Assembly: GCA_020746105.1 (NCBI GenBank)
Contig: CM036617.1
Coordinates: forward strand, 176,728,412 to 176,792,411
DNA length: 64,000 nt
Origin: Trogon surrucura
Lineage: Eukaryota; Chordata; Aves; Trogoniformes; Trogonidae
Reading direction: 5' to 3'
Each line of letters begins with the position of its first letter. The stretch's first letter is position 1. The position numbers were made by a program, and so were the translations under genes. This document shows positions 36,164-46,900 of the stretch, piece by piece. The notes beneath the pieces were generated by a model, which worked only from the letters and a program-made list of their open reading frames with translations, was not told the DNA's origin and did not search any database.

Positions 36164-39100
36164 TGAGCTTTTAACTTCAAGTGCTCTGAATTACATTTAA
36201 TTAAGATAAGATGTGCAAATAATGCATTTTGACCTTTCTTGGTGGAGATCCCAGATGATAGCTGCTCTTTATTGATCTGTGCTCTCTCTGCTGCTTCTCT
36301 GTAGGATTGGTCATGTAACTCTTTTGATCTGCCCTATCCCAGCTGTTAGGAAACTTGCCCTGTTAACAGAGCTAGGATCTTCAGTACATCATGATGGCAG
36401 GCTGTGCATTTCCTGGGGAATCTTCGGGGGGCTACTAGTTCATATCTTTCTTTTCTCTTTCTAGATATGTTTTATGAACACCTTTCAGCTTATAAAAATA
36501 ATACTCAAAGTGCACATAATATACGTATAAAATCATGTGATAATTTAGTAACTTGTTACAGTTGCCAACTTTTCAGTGATAGTAGGATGTAAAATTTGGG
36601 ATTTAAAAAAATAAGTATTGGAAAGCTGTATTTCCTTTTTCTAGTCATGAAGTAATGTTCAAGAATTTCTTTTTTTTATTGAAATTGCAAAATGTTATTA
36701 GTGTTGTTCTTTGACCCTCCTGGATTTTTACACTAGTCAACAAAATACCTTTCTTTTGCAAAATAGACTCTGTATTTTTCATATATACATTTCTCTATAT
36801 CTTCAGTTATGAGGCACTCAGAAAGATTGTTTTTGTCTGGATCTGCAGTGTTTCATGTTGCAGTGTGGGTGAGTCTGAGAAAAAATACAGCCAATATTTA
36901 TCTAGTGGTGTTTTGATACTAATTCTTTGGCTGTTTGAGTAAGTGTTGCCAGGGCAATGTTTTACTTTTTTTTATTGTATTGTGTATGTTGTAGGCAGTG
37001 AAGTGTGTGCTCTTGAATTTAGCATTATAAGTTGTGCCATCATCTCAATTTTATGTGGGTATGATAACTATGATTGTACTTTAAAATCCTGGTGCTTTGC
37101 TAGGTAGGATAGCTGTATGCAGAGATGCAAGATAGTGAGTATCGGGAAGCCTTTTCTTCCCTGGACCACTCCTCGGTCACAGCTGCAGCATCCGGAAGGA
37201 AAACTGGGCTCATCGACACGTCTTGTTCACTCTCCTCAAGTCTCCTGGCATACATACAGTTTAAGTACCTTTGTCGTTATTTTCAGCAGATTTTCAACAT
37301 CTGTATCTATTCATTTGGATTAAAAAGACATAGCTCTTCTAACATTCTGTTTGGAAATTTGGTCTGGTTTATGCTTCGTTCAGCTGAAGACAATATTTCA
37401 TGGGGGGAAAAGAGACTACTTAAAGAAATGTTCCCAAAGCATATTTTTTCGTGGAGCATTTAAGATTTGGACTTTCAGTCAGTGCAGTGTTGAGTTATAA
37501 AGCAGTGTCAGGACTGACATTTGGAAAAGTTTTGAACAGCTTTTGTGAATGAACATGCTCGTTTAATAAAGACACACAATTCTTAGTCTGCCTGTCTTTA
37601 CTTGCAAAATTTCGTGTTTAAGTCAAAATTGTTTCAGATCTTTCATTTATAATTATCACTTCAGTTTGGAATGTGCTCTTCTTAATAATGTTTTTCATAA
37701 AAACTTTTGTGGAAACACTGAGTAATACCCCCCTCCTACCTAACAAAGTTATCAAATAGAGAAATCTACAATTGAACTATAGTTAATGGGGAGGAATAGC
37801 CAGCTTTACCGGTATTTCATCCTAAAATAGATCCTGACATAGGTCAGGTGAACTTTGTTTTTATTTTGATGGTGTAGTGTTTTGGGGTTTGATTTTTTTT
37901 AACTCCTTGGACTCTGTGGGTGAACACATTATTTCCCTAACCTGATGCAATACAAGAAATGAAACTGTGTCTGAGGGCCAGTAAAAATAATCTTTTGGTT
38001 TTGATCATGTAGATATGATATACTACTCTGCAGATTTTTTCAGATAGTAAAAAAAGAGGCTTCTGTTTTGCTTCTTCCTTACAGCTTCTTTGTTATCTTC
38101 AGTGGAAGTGCCTCCACTTCCTCTCATATCCTCCACCTTTGGGCTGTCTTTCAAAAGTGTGATTTCACTGCCTGCATCTGCCACTGCTCATGGCTTTTTC
38201 AAATTACATTAATGTGAAGCTGAACTGATTTCTGACATCTGTCTGATGCCCAGAGTGTTATGAACAGCTGACAAAAAGACCAAAATCTTGTTAATTTGTC
38301 TTTGTTGCTGCTTGGCAGCATCCTAAGCAGCCTCAGTTCCTGGTAAATCATGAATGTATCATTGCATTGCTGTATATTTGGTATTTAGATGTCTTTTACT
38401 GTCTTAAAGGATTGCAGATGTGTCTTTAAATCCAAATTAAAATACTGCTGCTGAAGTCTGTGGCTTAGGCTTCTACAATCACCAGGAAAAGCAGATAAAG
38501 CAAAACTAGCAAAGTGGATCCAACTAATGTGTGTGTATCCCAAATACACGTTGACTGTACACACATGAAACTTTCCCTTTGGCCTTCTTCCAGAGAAGCA
38601 AAATTGTCAGAGTTATACTTGCACAATGCCTAGCATACATGGTGGCAAGTTATATTATGAATATATAGTATAAACTAATTTAAATAGTAGTTGCTGTAAG
38701 ACAGCAAAAATGTCTATTCTAGTAGAAATTACCAATGATGTGATAGTATCTAAGATTGAAACTTATTGTTTGAGAGGCTATACAAAGACGACTTTCAGTT
38801 ACACACTCCATTTGGGCAAAGTTATATTTTACTATGCATTCTCGTCCTTAATACTTAAAATTTAATGAGCCATCCAAGAAGTGTCAAATAAGGCCTTTCC
38901 TATATTCCCCATCCCTGAGCTGTGTTGCAGAGTCTGGGATGGAGGATGCAGAGTAAAAGCCAAACTTGTTCTCAGTTTGTCCCTGTAGGGGCTGAAGCAG
39001 TTTTCTCCACTAACTCACTCGAGGTTTGTGTAGGTCTGCTGGCAGAGCTGCGCTGAACACAGCAGCATGGTGGGGGAATGGTCAAGGTCATCCTCCCTGG

Positions 39101-40258
39101 CCACAGGGGGTGGACTGTGTCAAGTCATTTCTTTTTCGTCCTGCACCATGAGACTGAGCTAGGGGAAGACACTCTGTCCCTTTTGTTTTGTAAGAGGAGG
39201 AAAGCAGTAATTTTCCACTTCCTTGTCTGAAGAGACAGCTTCTCCTCTTATTTTTCCTAGGAGTCATTGGTCTATGTTTAACGCGTGGCGTACTGGGGAT
39301 TCATAAACTAATACAGCATAGATGGTACAAGCTCACATGTGACAAAGCACGCAGTGACGTACAGGGGGGGTACAGTTGGAAATTTTGCATTGATACAAGT
39401 TAGTTTTTTATACTACAATAGCTTTTTCTTATTTTTTTTGATATGAAGGGTGTGAAGATAAATCATTACTGAAGCATAGCTACCTATGATTACAGTTTCC
39501 AGATAGACTAATCTTGAAGACTGTTATTGATGGACCACTTTGCGGTTGGTCAGAATAGCTAAGTCTATATTCTGATGATTTGGCTTGGTGAGATTATTTC
39601 GACTGATTAGGCACAGCACAAATTCTTCTATATGTATGTAGGTACAGTCAAATGTTACACATGTTAAGTATTCTAACTTGTACTTTCCTAAGTAAATACA
39701 CAAGCCAGAAGTAGCAAAACACAAATCTTTTCTTCTAAGATACAATTAACTTGCCCTCAGTGTTGATGTTTGAGAATTTATAGTGGTGGGAATTTTTTTT
39801 AGCTTTCTCATCATAAGAACAGTCATCTAGTCACAAAGCCAGATAACATGGCTTTTGCTTAAACCAAAAGTACAAGCACTGATTGACTTCTTCAGGGAAA
39901 AAGACATTCACCTCTTATCTAGTGGGAATGCTTAGTTGCAACATTCTTTAAGACTATCAAGTTTTTCATCATTTATTACACCCATTCATGCTGTGAGATT
40001 TTTTTATTATTATTTTATTTATTATTTTTTTATTATTCTGTTACTGGAAAATTATCCTCCAAAAAAGTGCGTAGTTTAGTCTTGATACTATATTCTCCCT
40101 GAAAATACATACAAAATAAATGATGTAAAAACACATTTGTGAACCTGAGTCTGCAGCCTAAAATACACCAATAAGGAAGTGAAAAATGAGCACTGAGGAG
40201 ATCTACATGATCACAAGCCTGAACAAAAGCTTCTGGGCTCTATCTCTTACCATCTTAC
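36164..40258. other. Unclassified DNA
   Basis: Mostly AT-rich. The segment 37125-37260 has a locally raised CpG count (about seven CpGs in some 120 bp) inside a 112-codon plus-strand open frame (37125-37463), but it has no recognisable product and no good splice signals. 38900-39380 is GC-richer and could be an old LTR or other repeat. I could not assign it. Confidence 0.45.
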
Positions 40259-40388
40259 CTCCTTCTTGCACACATTCATCCGTAGTTCAGCTATATCTTT
40301 TCGGGCCTCCTTAATGTCCAGGGTGAGGTCATACCTGTTGCTTCTTTTTGTTTTCTCACACTCATGTGAAATAGGTGTTTCACAAAGT
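40259..40388 (-). CDS. Candidate internal coding exon, gene not recognised
   Basis: On the minus strand, a 130-bp segment lies between an acceptor (CACTGCCTGGGCCTCAG) and a donor (GAG then GTAAGATG). It is open in one frame: one base completing a codon, then 43 codons. The peptide begins LCETPISHECEKTKRSN and continues through TLDIKEARKDIAELRM. It is rich in charged residues, with hydrophobic residues spaced as in an amphipathic or coiled-coil helix. G/C-ending codons such as CTC, ACC, CTG and GCC stand out from the AT-rich surroundings. A shorter exon using an acceptor near 40365 is possible. This is the most gene-like short segment in the window. I do not recognise the protein, and neighbouring exons of the same gene were not found with confidence. 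Confidence 0.45.
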
Positions 40389-41223
40389 CTGAGGCCCAGG
40401 CAGTGCAGAGTGTCTCCCAGGAGTGCAAGAATGTGCTGCATCTGCACTCACCCACGGGCAGGTGTTCTTTTGCCTCATCCTCCTTCCAAGGGATCAGAGA
40501 GCAAACTGTCCCGCTGTTTGCAGGAGATTTGACATGCTGACGCTGGCATTCAAGGAAATCAGGGAAATATTTATTACTACAAAATAAAACCATGATTCAC
40601 TGTCCTATTTTTTTTCCCTACATAGAAATCAGAGGATCGGAACAGGAACAGATTTTGAATAGGCTTTAACTGACTTCTGCAGGACAAGCAAAGTTGTAAG
40701 CTATTGCTGAAAATGGTTTAGGTATGCTTTTGGCTTTGCTGTCTGCTGTAGTCACACAGTGTAGAATGAGACTGCAGGAAGCAAAATTTTCAAATTAGAG
40801 CAAGTATGATTCACTGTATTTTGAATGTGTTTTCAGAATGTTGGCTTCATTTTTCCCTTGACAAAGCTCTGATAGTCGCTGTGATCCGTGTTCTAGTTTT
40901 GAGATTCCTCGCTCTGGCAAGATCCGTGAGATATATTGAAACTTGTATAGGCTCCTCAGGTGTGCTCAAGCTCTGTCGAAGCTTGACCTGTCAGAGCTCT
41001 GATCTCCTGGGACCATGCACAGGGTTTAACATTGTTCTTAACACACCTTCCTTAAACTACATTGTCTCATTTCAGGGCAGTATGCACACACATGTAAACT
41101 GCTGGATCGTTCTTCCCCACAGCTTGGACTTCGATGACAAGAGAGATTTTTACTGTAGGCTTGGGATGGCAGCTGGCTGATTAGAGGAGCAGGATTTCAG
41201 GGAATGGAACAAAAAGGGTTTAT
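40389..41223. other. Unclassified DNA between candidate exon and pentanucleotide tract
   Basis: There is no supported gene. A plus-strand open frame at 40806-41180 runs toward the repeat but has no recognisable domain. Confidence 0.45.
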
Positions 41224-41559
41224 CCTTCCCTTCCCTTCCCTTCCCTTCCCTTCCCTTCCCTTCCCTTCCCTTCCCTTCCCTTCCCTTCCCTTCCCTTCCC
41301 TTCCCTTCCCTTCCCTTCCCTTCCCTTCCCTTCCCTTCCCTTCCCTTCCCTTCCCTTCCCTTCCCTTCCCTTCCCTTCCCTTCCCTTCCCTTCCCTTCCC
41401 TTCCCTTCCCTTCCCTTCCCTTCCCTTCCCCTTCCCCTTCCCCTTCCCTTCCCTTCCCTTCCCTTCCCTTCCCTTCCCTTCCCTTCCCTTCCCTTCCCTT
41501 CCCTTCCCTTCCCCTTCCCCTTCCCCTTCCCCTTCCCCTCCCCCTTCCCCTTCCCCTTC
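41224..41559. repeat. (TTCCC)n pentanucleotide tract with TTCCCC hexamers
   Basis: About 335 bp of pure polypyrimidine on the plus strand. Forty-one TTCCC units run from 41226 to 41430, overlapping by shared bases a block of three TTCCCC hexamers at 41426-41443. Thirteen pentamers fill 41444-41508. Eight hexamers, one of them a TCCCCC variant, fill 41509-41556. The minus strand is GGGAA repeated, that is, runs of three or four G with two-base loops, the textbook pattern for G-quadruplex formation. The strand asymmetry also allows triplex (H-DNA). The open frames translating to EGKGR or LPFPS repeats are artefacts of this tract. Confidence 0.98.
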
Positions 41560-42537
41560 ATAAAAGACTTCAAACTGGACCTGGAACATAAATGTCAGAC
41601 TCTCCATGCTTCATTGTGGAGCACAAAGAGTAGTTAACGTGATTTCCACAGACTTAGTTTGAAAACCACTTAGCATAATATTCCAACAAGTTCATATAGT
41701 TTCATATTGTTACATGATAACAAATGAGCATGTCCTTCTTTTTCTACCATTTTAATAAAAAAAAAAATCACATAGTCTGAAAAAAACTTTATTCAAAGGA
41801 AATTCTGACAATTATGCAAGGAAATATTTTTCAGTTTTGACTAAGAACTATTCAGACAGTTCCTTTGTAGACTCTTTATTAACTAAAGAGTACGACACAG
41901 AGGCATGATCCTGAGATACTTTAATGGCTATATGAACTCAAAGTCTGCTTCTGTGATCACTGTTCCAAATCTTTTTCTCCTAGGCTCAGTATATTTAAAT
42001 CTATATTTTGTAGTGTAAATATAAGATCTTACTTTAACTACAGTGATTTTCTGCATTCGCATCTTGAAATATTTTTAAAATGATTAATCAAAGAATGATC
42101 AGAGAGTTCAGTCACTGTAATACATGTAAACAAATAAAAATGAATCATTATCTTTTAAAAAGGATCGCTTAATGAAGTATTATCACCATGTAACAGTACT
42201 GTGGGAAAATTACTAGAGAGACTCTAAGGTGTGTCTTACTACATACTAGATTCTAAAAACTAGATCTTGCAAACTTTTATATGTAGATTTAACTTTGCAG
42301 TGATAACAAGTTCCCTGTAGCTCAGTGGGAAGTGTGTACAGGCCAATGTACATACCAGAGAACTACTATCAATATAAATGATTGTAGAAGGTGGGGTTTT
42401 TTTTACTTTTTTTTTACTTATTTTTCACAGACTGTCATCATCACACAAGTAATAGTTATTAATATATGTATGCTACGCATACATTTATATGTGAATGTGC
42501 ACGGGTGTGTGTCTGTATGTACAACATACATCAAATC
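41560..42537. other. AT-rich DNA with a small inverted repeat
   Basis: No gene seen. At 42466-42484 the arms ATGTATGC and GCATACAT flank a three-base loop, next to TG-rich microsatellite-like sequence that borders the CR1 nest. Confidence 0.5.
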
Positions 42538-42620
42538 TTAGAATCATAGAATGTGTTGGGTTGGAAGGGACCTTTAATGGTCATCCAGTTCAACCCCTCT
42601 GCAGTGAACAGGAACATCCT
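42538..42620 (-). mobile_element. Old CR1, 3' part (left half of a split copy)
   Basis: The minus-strand 3' end of a CR1: one tail octamer (AGAATCATAG), GGGTTGGAAGGGACCTTTAA and GTTCAACCCCTCTGCAGTG. It stops at GGAACATCCT (42611-42620). It resumes, in the same orientation and in register with the family sequence, at 43615 (ATCCTCAGCTAGATCAGG). The copy was therefore split by the insertion between them. Confidence 0.92.
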
Positions 42621-43542
42621 GGGGCGGAGTCTGGTTGGAGGCGTGTATCCAGTGGAGTCCCTCAAGGGTCGGTACTGGGACCAGTATTATTCAATATATT
42701 CATCGATGACTTGGATGAGGGACTAGAGAGTACTATCAGCAAGTTTGCTGATGACACCAAGCTGGGAGGAGTGGCTGACACACCAGAAGGCTGTGCTGCC
42801 ATTCAGCGAGACCTGGACAGGCTGGAGCGTTGGGTGGGGAAAAATTTAATGAAATATAACAAGGGTAAATGTAGAGTCTTGCATCTGGGTAGGAACAACC
42901 CCAGGTTCCAGTATAAGTTGGGGAATGACTTATTAGAGAGTAGTGTAGGGGAAAGGGACCTGGGAGTCTTGGTGGACAGCAGGATGACCATGAGCCAGCA
43001 CTGTGCCCTTGTGGCCAGGAAGGCCAATGGCATCCTGGGGTGTATTAGAAGGGGGGTGGTTAGTAGGTCGAGAGAGGTTCTCCTTCCCCTTTACTCTGCC
43101 CTGGTGAGACCCCATCTGGAATACTGTGTCCAGTTCTGGGCCCCTCAGTTCAAGAAAGACAGGGAAGTGCTGGAGAGAGTCCAGCACAGGGCAACTAGGA
43201 TGATTAAGGGAGTGGAGCATCTCCCTTATGAGGAAAGGCTGAGGGAGCTGGGGCTCTTTAGTTTGGAGGAGGCTGAGGGGTGACCTCATTAATGTTTACA
43301 AATGTATCAAGGGTGAGTGTCACGAGGATGGAGCCAGGCTCTTCTCGGTGACAACCACTGATAGGACAAGGGGTAATGGGCTGAAACTGGAACATAAGAG
43401 GTTCCGCTTAAACTCGAGAAGAAACTTCTTCTCAGTGAGGGTGACGGAACACTGGAACAGGCTGCCCAGAGAGGTTGTGGAGTCTCCTTCTCTGGAGACA
43501 TTCAAGATCTGCCTGGACACGTTCCTGTGTGGCATAGTCTAG
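42621..43542 (+). pseudogene. CR1 ORF2 C-terminal half, one frameshift
   Basis: The frame is open from the insertion edge to 43283. It includes [20 protein letters not shown], the intact catalytic motif [29 protein letters not shown] and [20 protein letters not shown]. Near 43265 a two-base loss in a GGAGGA run shifts the frame, so the open frame ends early at 43281-43283. The remainder ([18 protein letters not shown], then [20 protein letters not shown]) continues in the next frame to TAG 43540-43542. It has no other internal stop. The open frame upstream of 42621 is only read-through from flanking DNA and the old CR1. The 5' half, with the endonuclease and motif A, was never inserted. Confidence 0.93.
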
Positions 43543-43614
43543 GCATTCCTGCTCTGGCAGGGGGATTGGACTTGATGATCTTTCGAGGTCCCTTCCAATC
43601 CCTAACAGTCTATG
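42621..43614 (+). mobile_element. Younger CR1 nested inside an older minus-strand CR1
   Basis: A 994-bp, 5'-truncated plus-strand CR1. It starts inside the reverse transcriptase just before [12 protein letters not shown] and ends in the 3' UTR (GGGGGATTGGACTTGATG, TTTCGAGGTCCCTTCC, then one degenerate octamer, GTCTATG). Both sides are the two halves of an older CR1. The bases ATCCT occur at both edges (42616-42620 and 43615-43619) and fit a five-base target duplication. This copy is the least damaged reverse-transcriptase fragment in the window. Confidence 0.94.
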
Positions 43615-43918
43615 ATCCTCAGCTAGATCAGGTGCCTCAGAGTCCAGTCCATCCTGATCTGCAATATTTCCAGGGGTGGTGCATCTACCAGCTCTCTGGG
43701 CAACCTGGTCTAGTGTTTCACCACCATCATTGTAAAAAAAAATTTCCTTATAGCTAATCTGAATCTAACCCATTTTCACTTAAAACCATTACCCCTTGTC
43801 CTGTTGCAATAGATACTGATAAAAAGTCTGTCCTCATCTTTCTTGTAAGCCCCTTTTAAGTATTGAAAGATCACAATATGATCTCCCTTGGAGACCTTCT
43901 CTAATCTAGGCTAATCAT
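43615..43918 (-). mobile_element. Old CR1, right half of the split copy
   Basis: Continues the copy at 42538-42620. It holds AGCTAGATCAGGTGCCTCAG, TTTCCAGGGGTGGTGCATC, TTTCACCACCATCATTG and CATTACCCCTTGTCCTG, and fades out near AGGCTAATCATCC. The sequence is more diverged than the nested copy, as expected for an older element. Confidence 0.9.
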
Positions 43919-46900
43919 CCTTAGAAACTTATATGTATTGCATCTTATTTTATATGTATATGTACATACACATGCAGTTCTTTTTTGACATTTCCTAGTA
44001 TCACTAATTAATGTAGATAAAATTTTCGATTGACTAAAACCCCTAAATAGCATTTTGGACTATAGTGAGTGATACAAGACTGTTCACAAAAAAAATCTTA
44101 TCAAGAAACGTGGAATATTGGTCTGGGGGAGAATTTTTTGTTTCTGAGACCAGGATTATCATTATTTTCCTAGTAAGAAGGTTCCACCTGTCAGACGCCT
44201 ACATTATAGAAGTCAAAGAGTTGGAGAAGGTTCTGCAGTGGTTTGTTCAATCAATTAACAAATTAGGTTTATTTGGTGAATATATATTTGTTAGCAGCTT
44301 TGTATACTGCTGATTATAAAAACTGACTTTCTTTTTTATTGCATATCTTTCTTTTGGGCATGGCCTTGAAATTGGTGAAGTACTTCTCACATCATAACTG
44401 AGAGCAGGAGTTCCTGCTTTACAAGAGCTTTGACCAGGGACTTGCTAAGAATATGTCTTGTTCCATGTGATCTGAACAGCAAGATCACTTGAAATCCTGC
44501 TGTAACTAACAGCTAAAAGAATGTAGTTGTTACATAGAGTAAGCTCAGGAATATTGATGTTAGACTTCATGAATTTCTCGTAGGTTAATTTGCAGAATTA
44601 ACTGAAACTTTTTTTATTTTTAGTGCTTCCAGAGAAGCTTGAAACTGTAGTCTCATATGTCCTTTGGCACTATTTCCATTTAGTGAAATGCAAGCCAGTT
44701 TGGTGCATATGTGGGCCATTATTCATGATTATTTTCTGATGCAGCCTTGGAAACTCCTGGAGGTGTAGCTTGGCTATGTATGTACCCAGAGGTGATGCAG
44801 TTTCTGAAAACGTTTTCAGATGTGCCAAAACCTCACTCAAGACGTTTCTATGTGGGAATCCAAAAGAGAGAGGAGAAGGAACCTGGAAGCATTTCTGGGT
44901 CCATGATTTAGGATACAGCTTGAGAAGCTGTCCTCATGCATGTAGTTCACAGCAAATAATAGCTGAAGTGCTCATCCCAAGTTCTAGAACTCATTTTCAG
45001 AATTTTCTCTCTCTGTTGACCCTGCTTCTCCTCTGATAAATTTTAATGCTTGTGCATTTTCTCAAGGAGGAAGACTAAACTGTAATAGAAAGTTTCATGA
45101 ATATTAATTCTGATAGGTTATAGTTACTAGGATACAAAGTACTAAGTAGATCCTATAATATTAGATGCACTCCTGAATGGAATAAATATTTTATCAACAT
45201 GCAGGGGATAGGAATTGCTGCAGTACTTACACTGCATAACTCATTCATGAACTTCGTCTCTCAAATGATTGCCAGTAAAAGTCTTCATAACGATACAATG
45301 TATTTGCCTTAACATGCATAGTTTGAAGACAAACTTTTAGAATTAATGCACAAATCTAATAATTTTTATTGAATATTTTTCTTTCATTTCCCTCCTCTTG
45401 CACTTGACATTTTAGGTGTTGTGAGTCCAGGTGGATAGGAAATTTCTGGGGCTATAAGGAAATAGACTTACAGCAGTGAAATATCAGGGATCAATCATTT
45501 CCAGTTAAGTAAAGTTTCCCATAGTAGGCCTGAAGAGTCCAAATACTGGACCTTAAACCTATCAGCTACTAGAACGGAACACTGTTTGTTTTATACGTTT
45601 CATCAATAAACCTTTAATCACAGTTTTACAAGGGAAAAGAAGGGGAAAACTGTTTACAAAATAATTTGAAAAATTAGACTAAAGTTACTTAGAGATTATT
45701 GCTGTTAACAGCGATGAACAGCAAAGATTAATTAGTTAACAGAGCTCAGATGCAGCAGTCAAAAGTCTACAGTAGATCTACCTTTTCACACAAAAGTTCA
45801 AATTTATCAGAAAACTTCATATATGAGATGTAAATTAAAAAATGTGCAAAAATGTGTGAACCATGCAATACTTCAGGTGCATTTGGTTTAACCCTTTTTT
45901 AGTAGTTGTATATGTATAAAATTATGAATTAATAAAGATGTGTGAGACTGAAATAATGAATCGATAAAATTTATAATGTGTATGGGTTTTTGTGCTGAGA
46001 CATTGTTTATTTAAAACAGTGTCATGGTGACATAAAAATGTGGGCTGTGTTTTCCTTAAAAAAATCTAGAGCTGCAGTGGTGTTAAAGATCCATGTAAAT
46101 GTGATACGTGAATCGAACATGAAGTTGCTTAGCACTGAAATGTTCTTTTCAAAAGTAGATGTTTTGTATGGATTGAAATCTCCTTTAAAAGAGCAATAAA
46201 AAATGTTTTCAATTATTTAAGGGTGTAAATCTAAAGGAGGGAAATCTAACACAAGCAACTTAAGAACTTGCCAGTGTAAATGGAGCGTTTGCCTAAAATT
46301 CAAGATTTACTTGTTTCAAGTAAAGATTTTTTTGTTACCACTAATAGCATAATTCTCTTGTAAAACATTGAAAGTTTAAAACTACTTAAATTATTTAAAA
46401 ACTGTTACAAATCACAATGTGAATTTAATTGGCAATATGTGGTTTGTAGATAGATGAACATGGATACACACCTGTGGCTGTTATTAAATGTATTTTTGTC
46501 TACTGCAAAAGTCATAAAATACAGTTGGCCTTAACTTCCTCATAAACTGCAATAGTAAAGTCATTATAAAACACATCTTGCAATATGTTGTATTTTCCAA
46601 ATGTTATATTGTGCTATCAAAAACACTTGAATACAAAAATACTGTCTTTTTGTCAGTCCTGAACACCAGGTTTACTGAACCGAGTTGGTAGTCTCAGATA
46701 TAAAGCTTAGGTCAATATTTCCTCTGAGAGATGATGAAGCTTAACTATAATTAGCATGAACATTGTATGTATTGTTACATATGCTCTCAACAATGGAAAG
46801 AAATTGTTTAGAGGTTTAGTCTAGAACTGTTTAATTGTTGTCTTTTTTTTTTTTTTTTTTTTTTTTTTAATGGCAGTCAGGACAGAATGAACCAGATGTT

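Noticed and set aside
41197-41607. Minus-strand 136-codon and plus-strand 119-codon open frames of repeated EGKGR and LPFPS type
   Set aside because: They are translations of the stop-free pentanucleotide tract, not genes.
42495-42620. The N-terminal part of the 262-codon open frame ending at 43283
   Set aside because: It is flanking DNA plus antisense old CR1 that happens to be open into the nested CR1. The start codon has no meaning.
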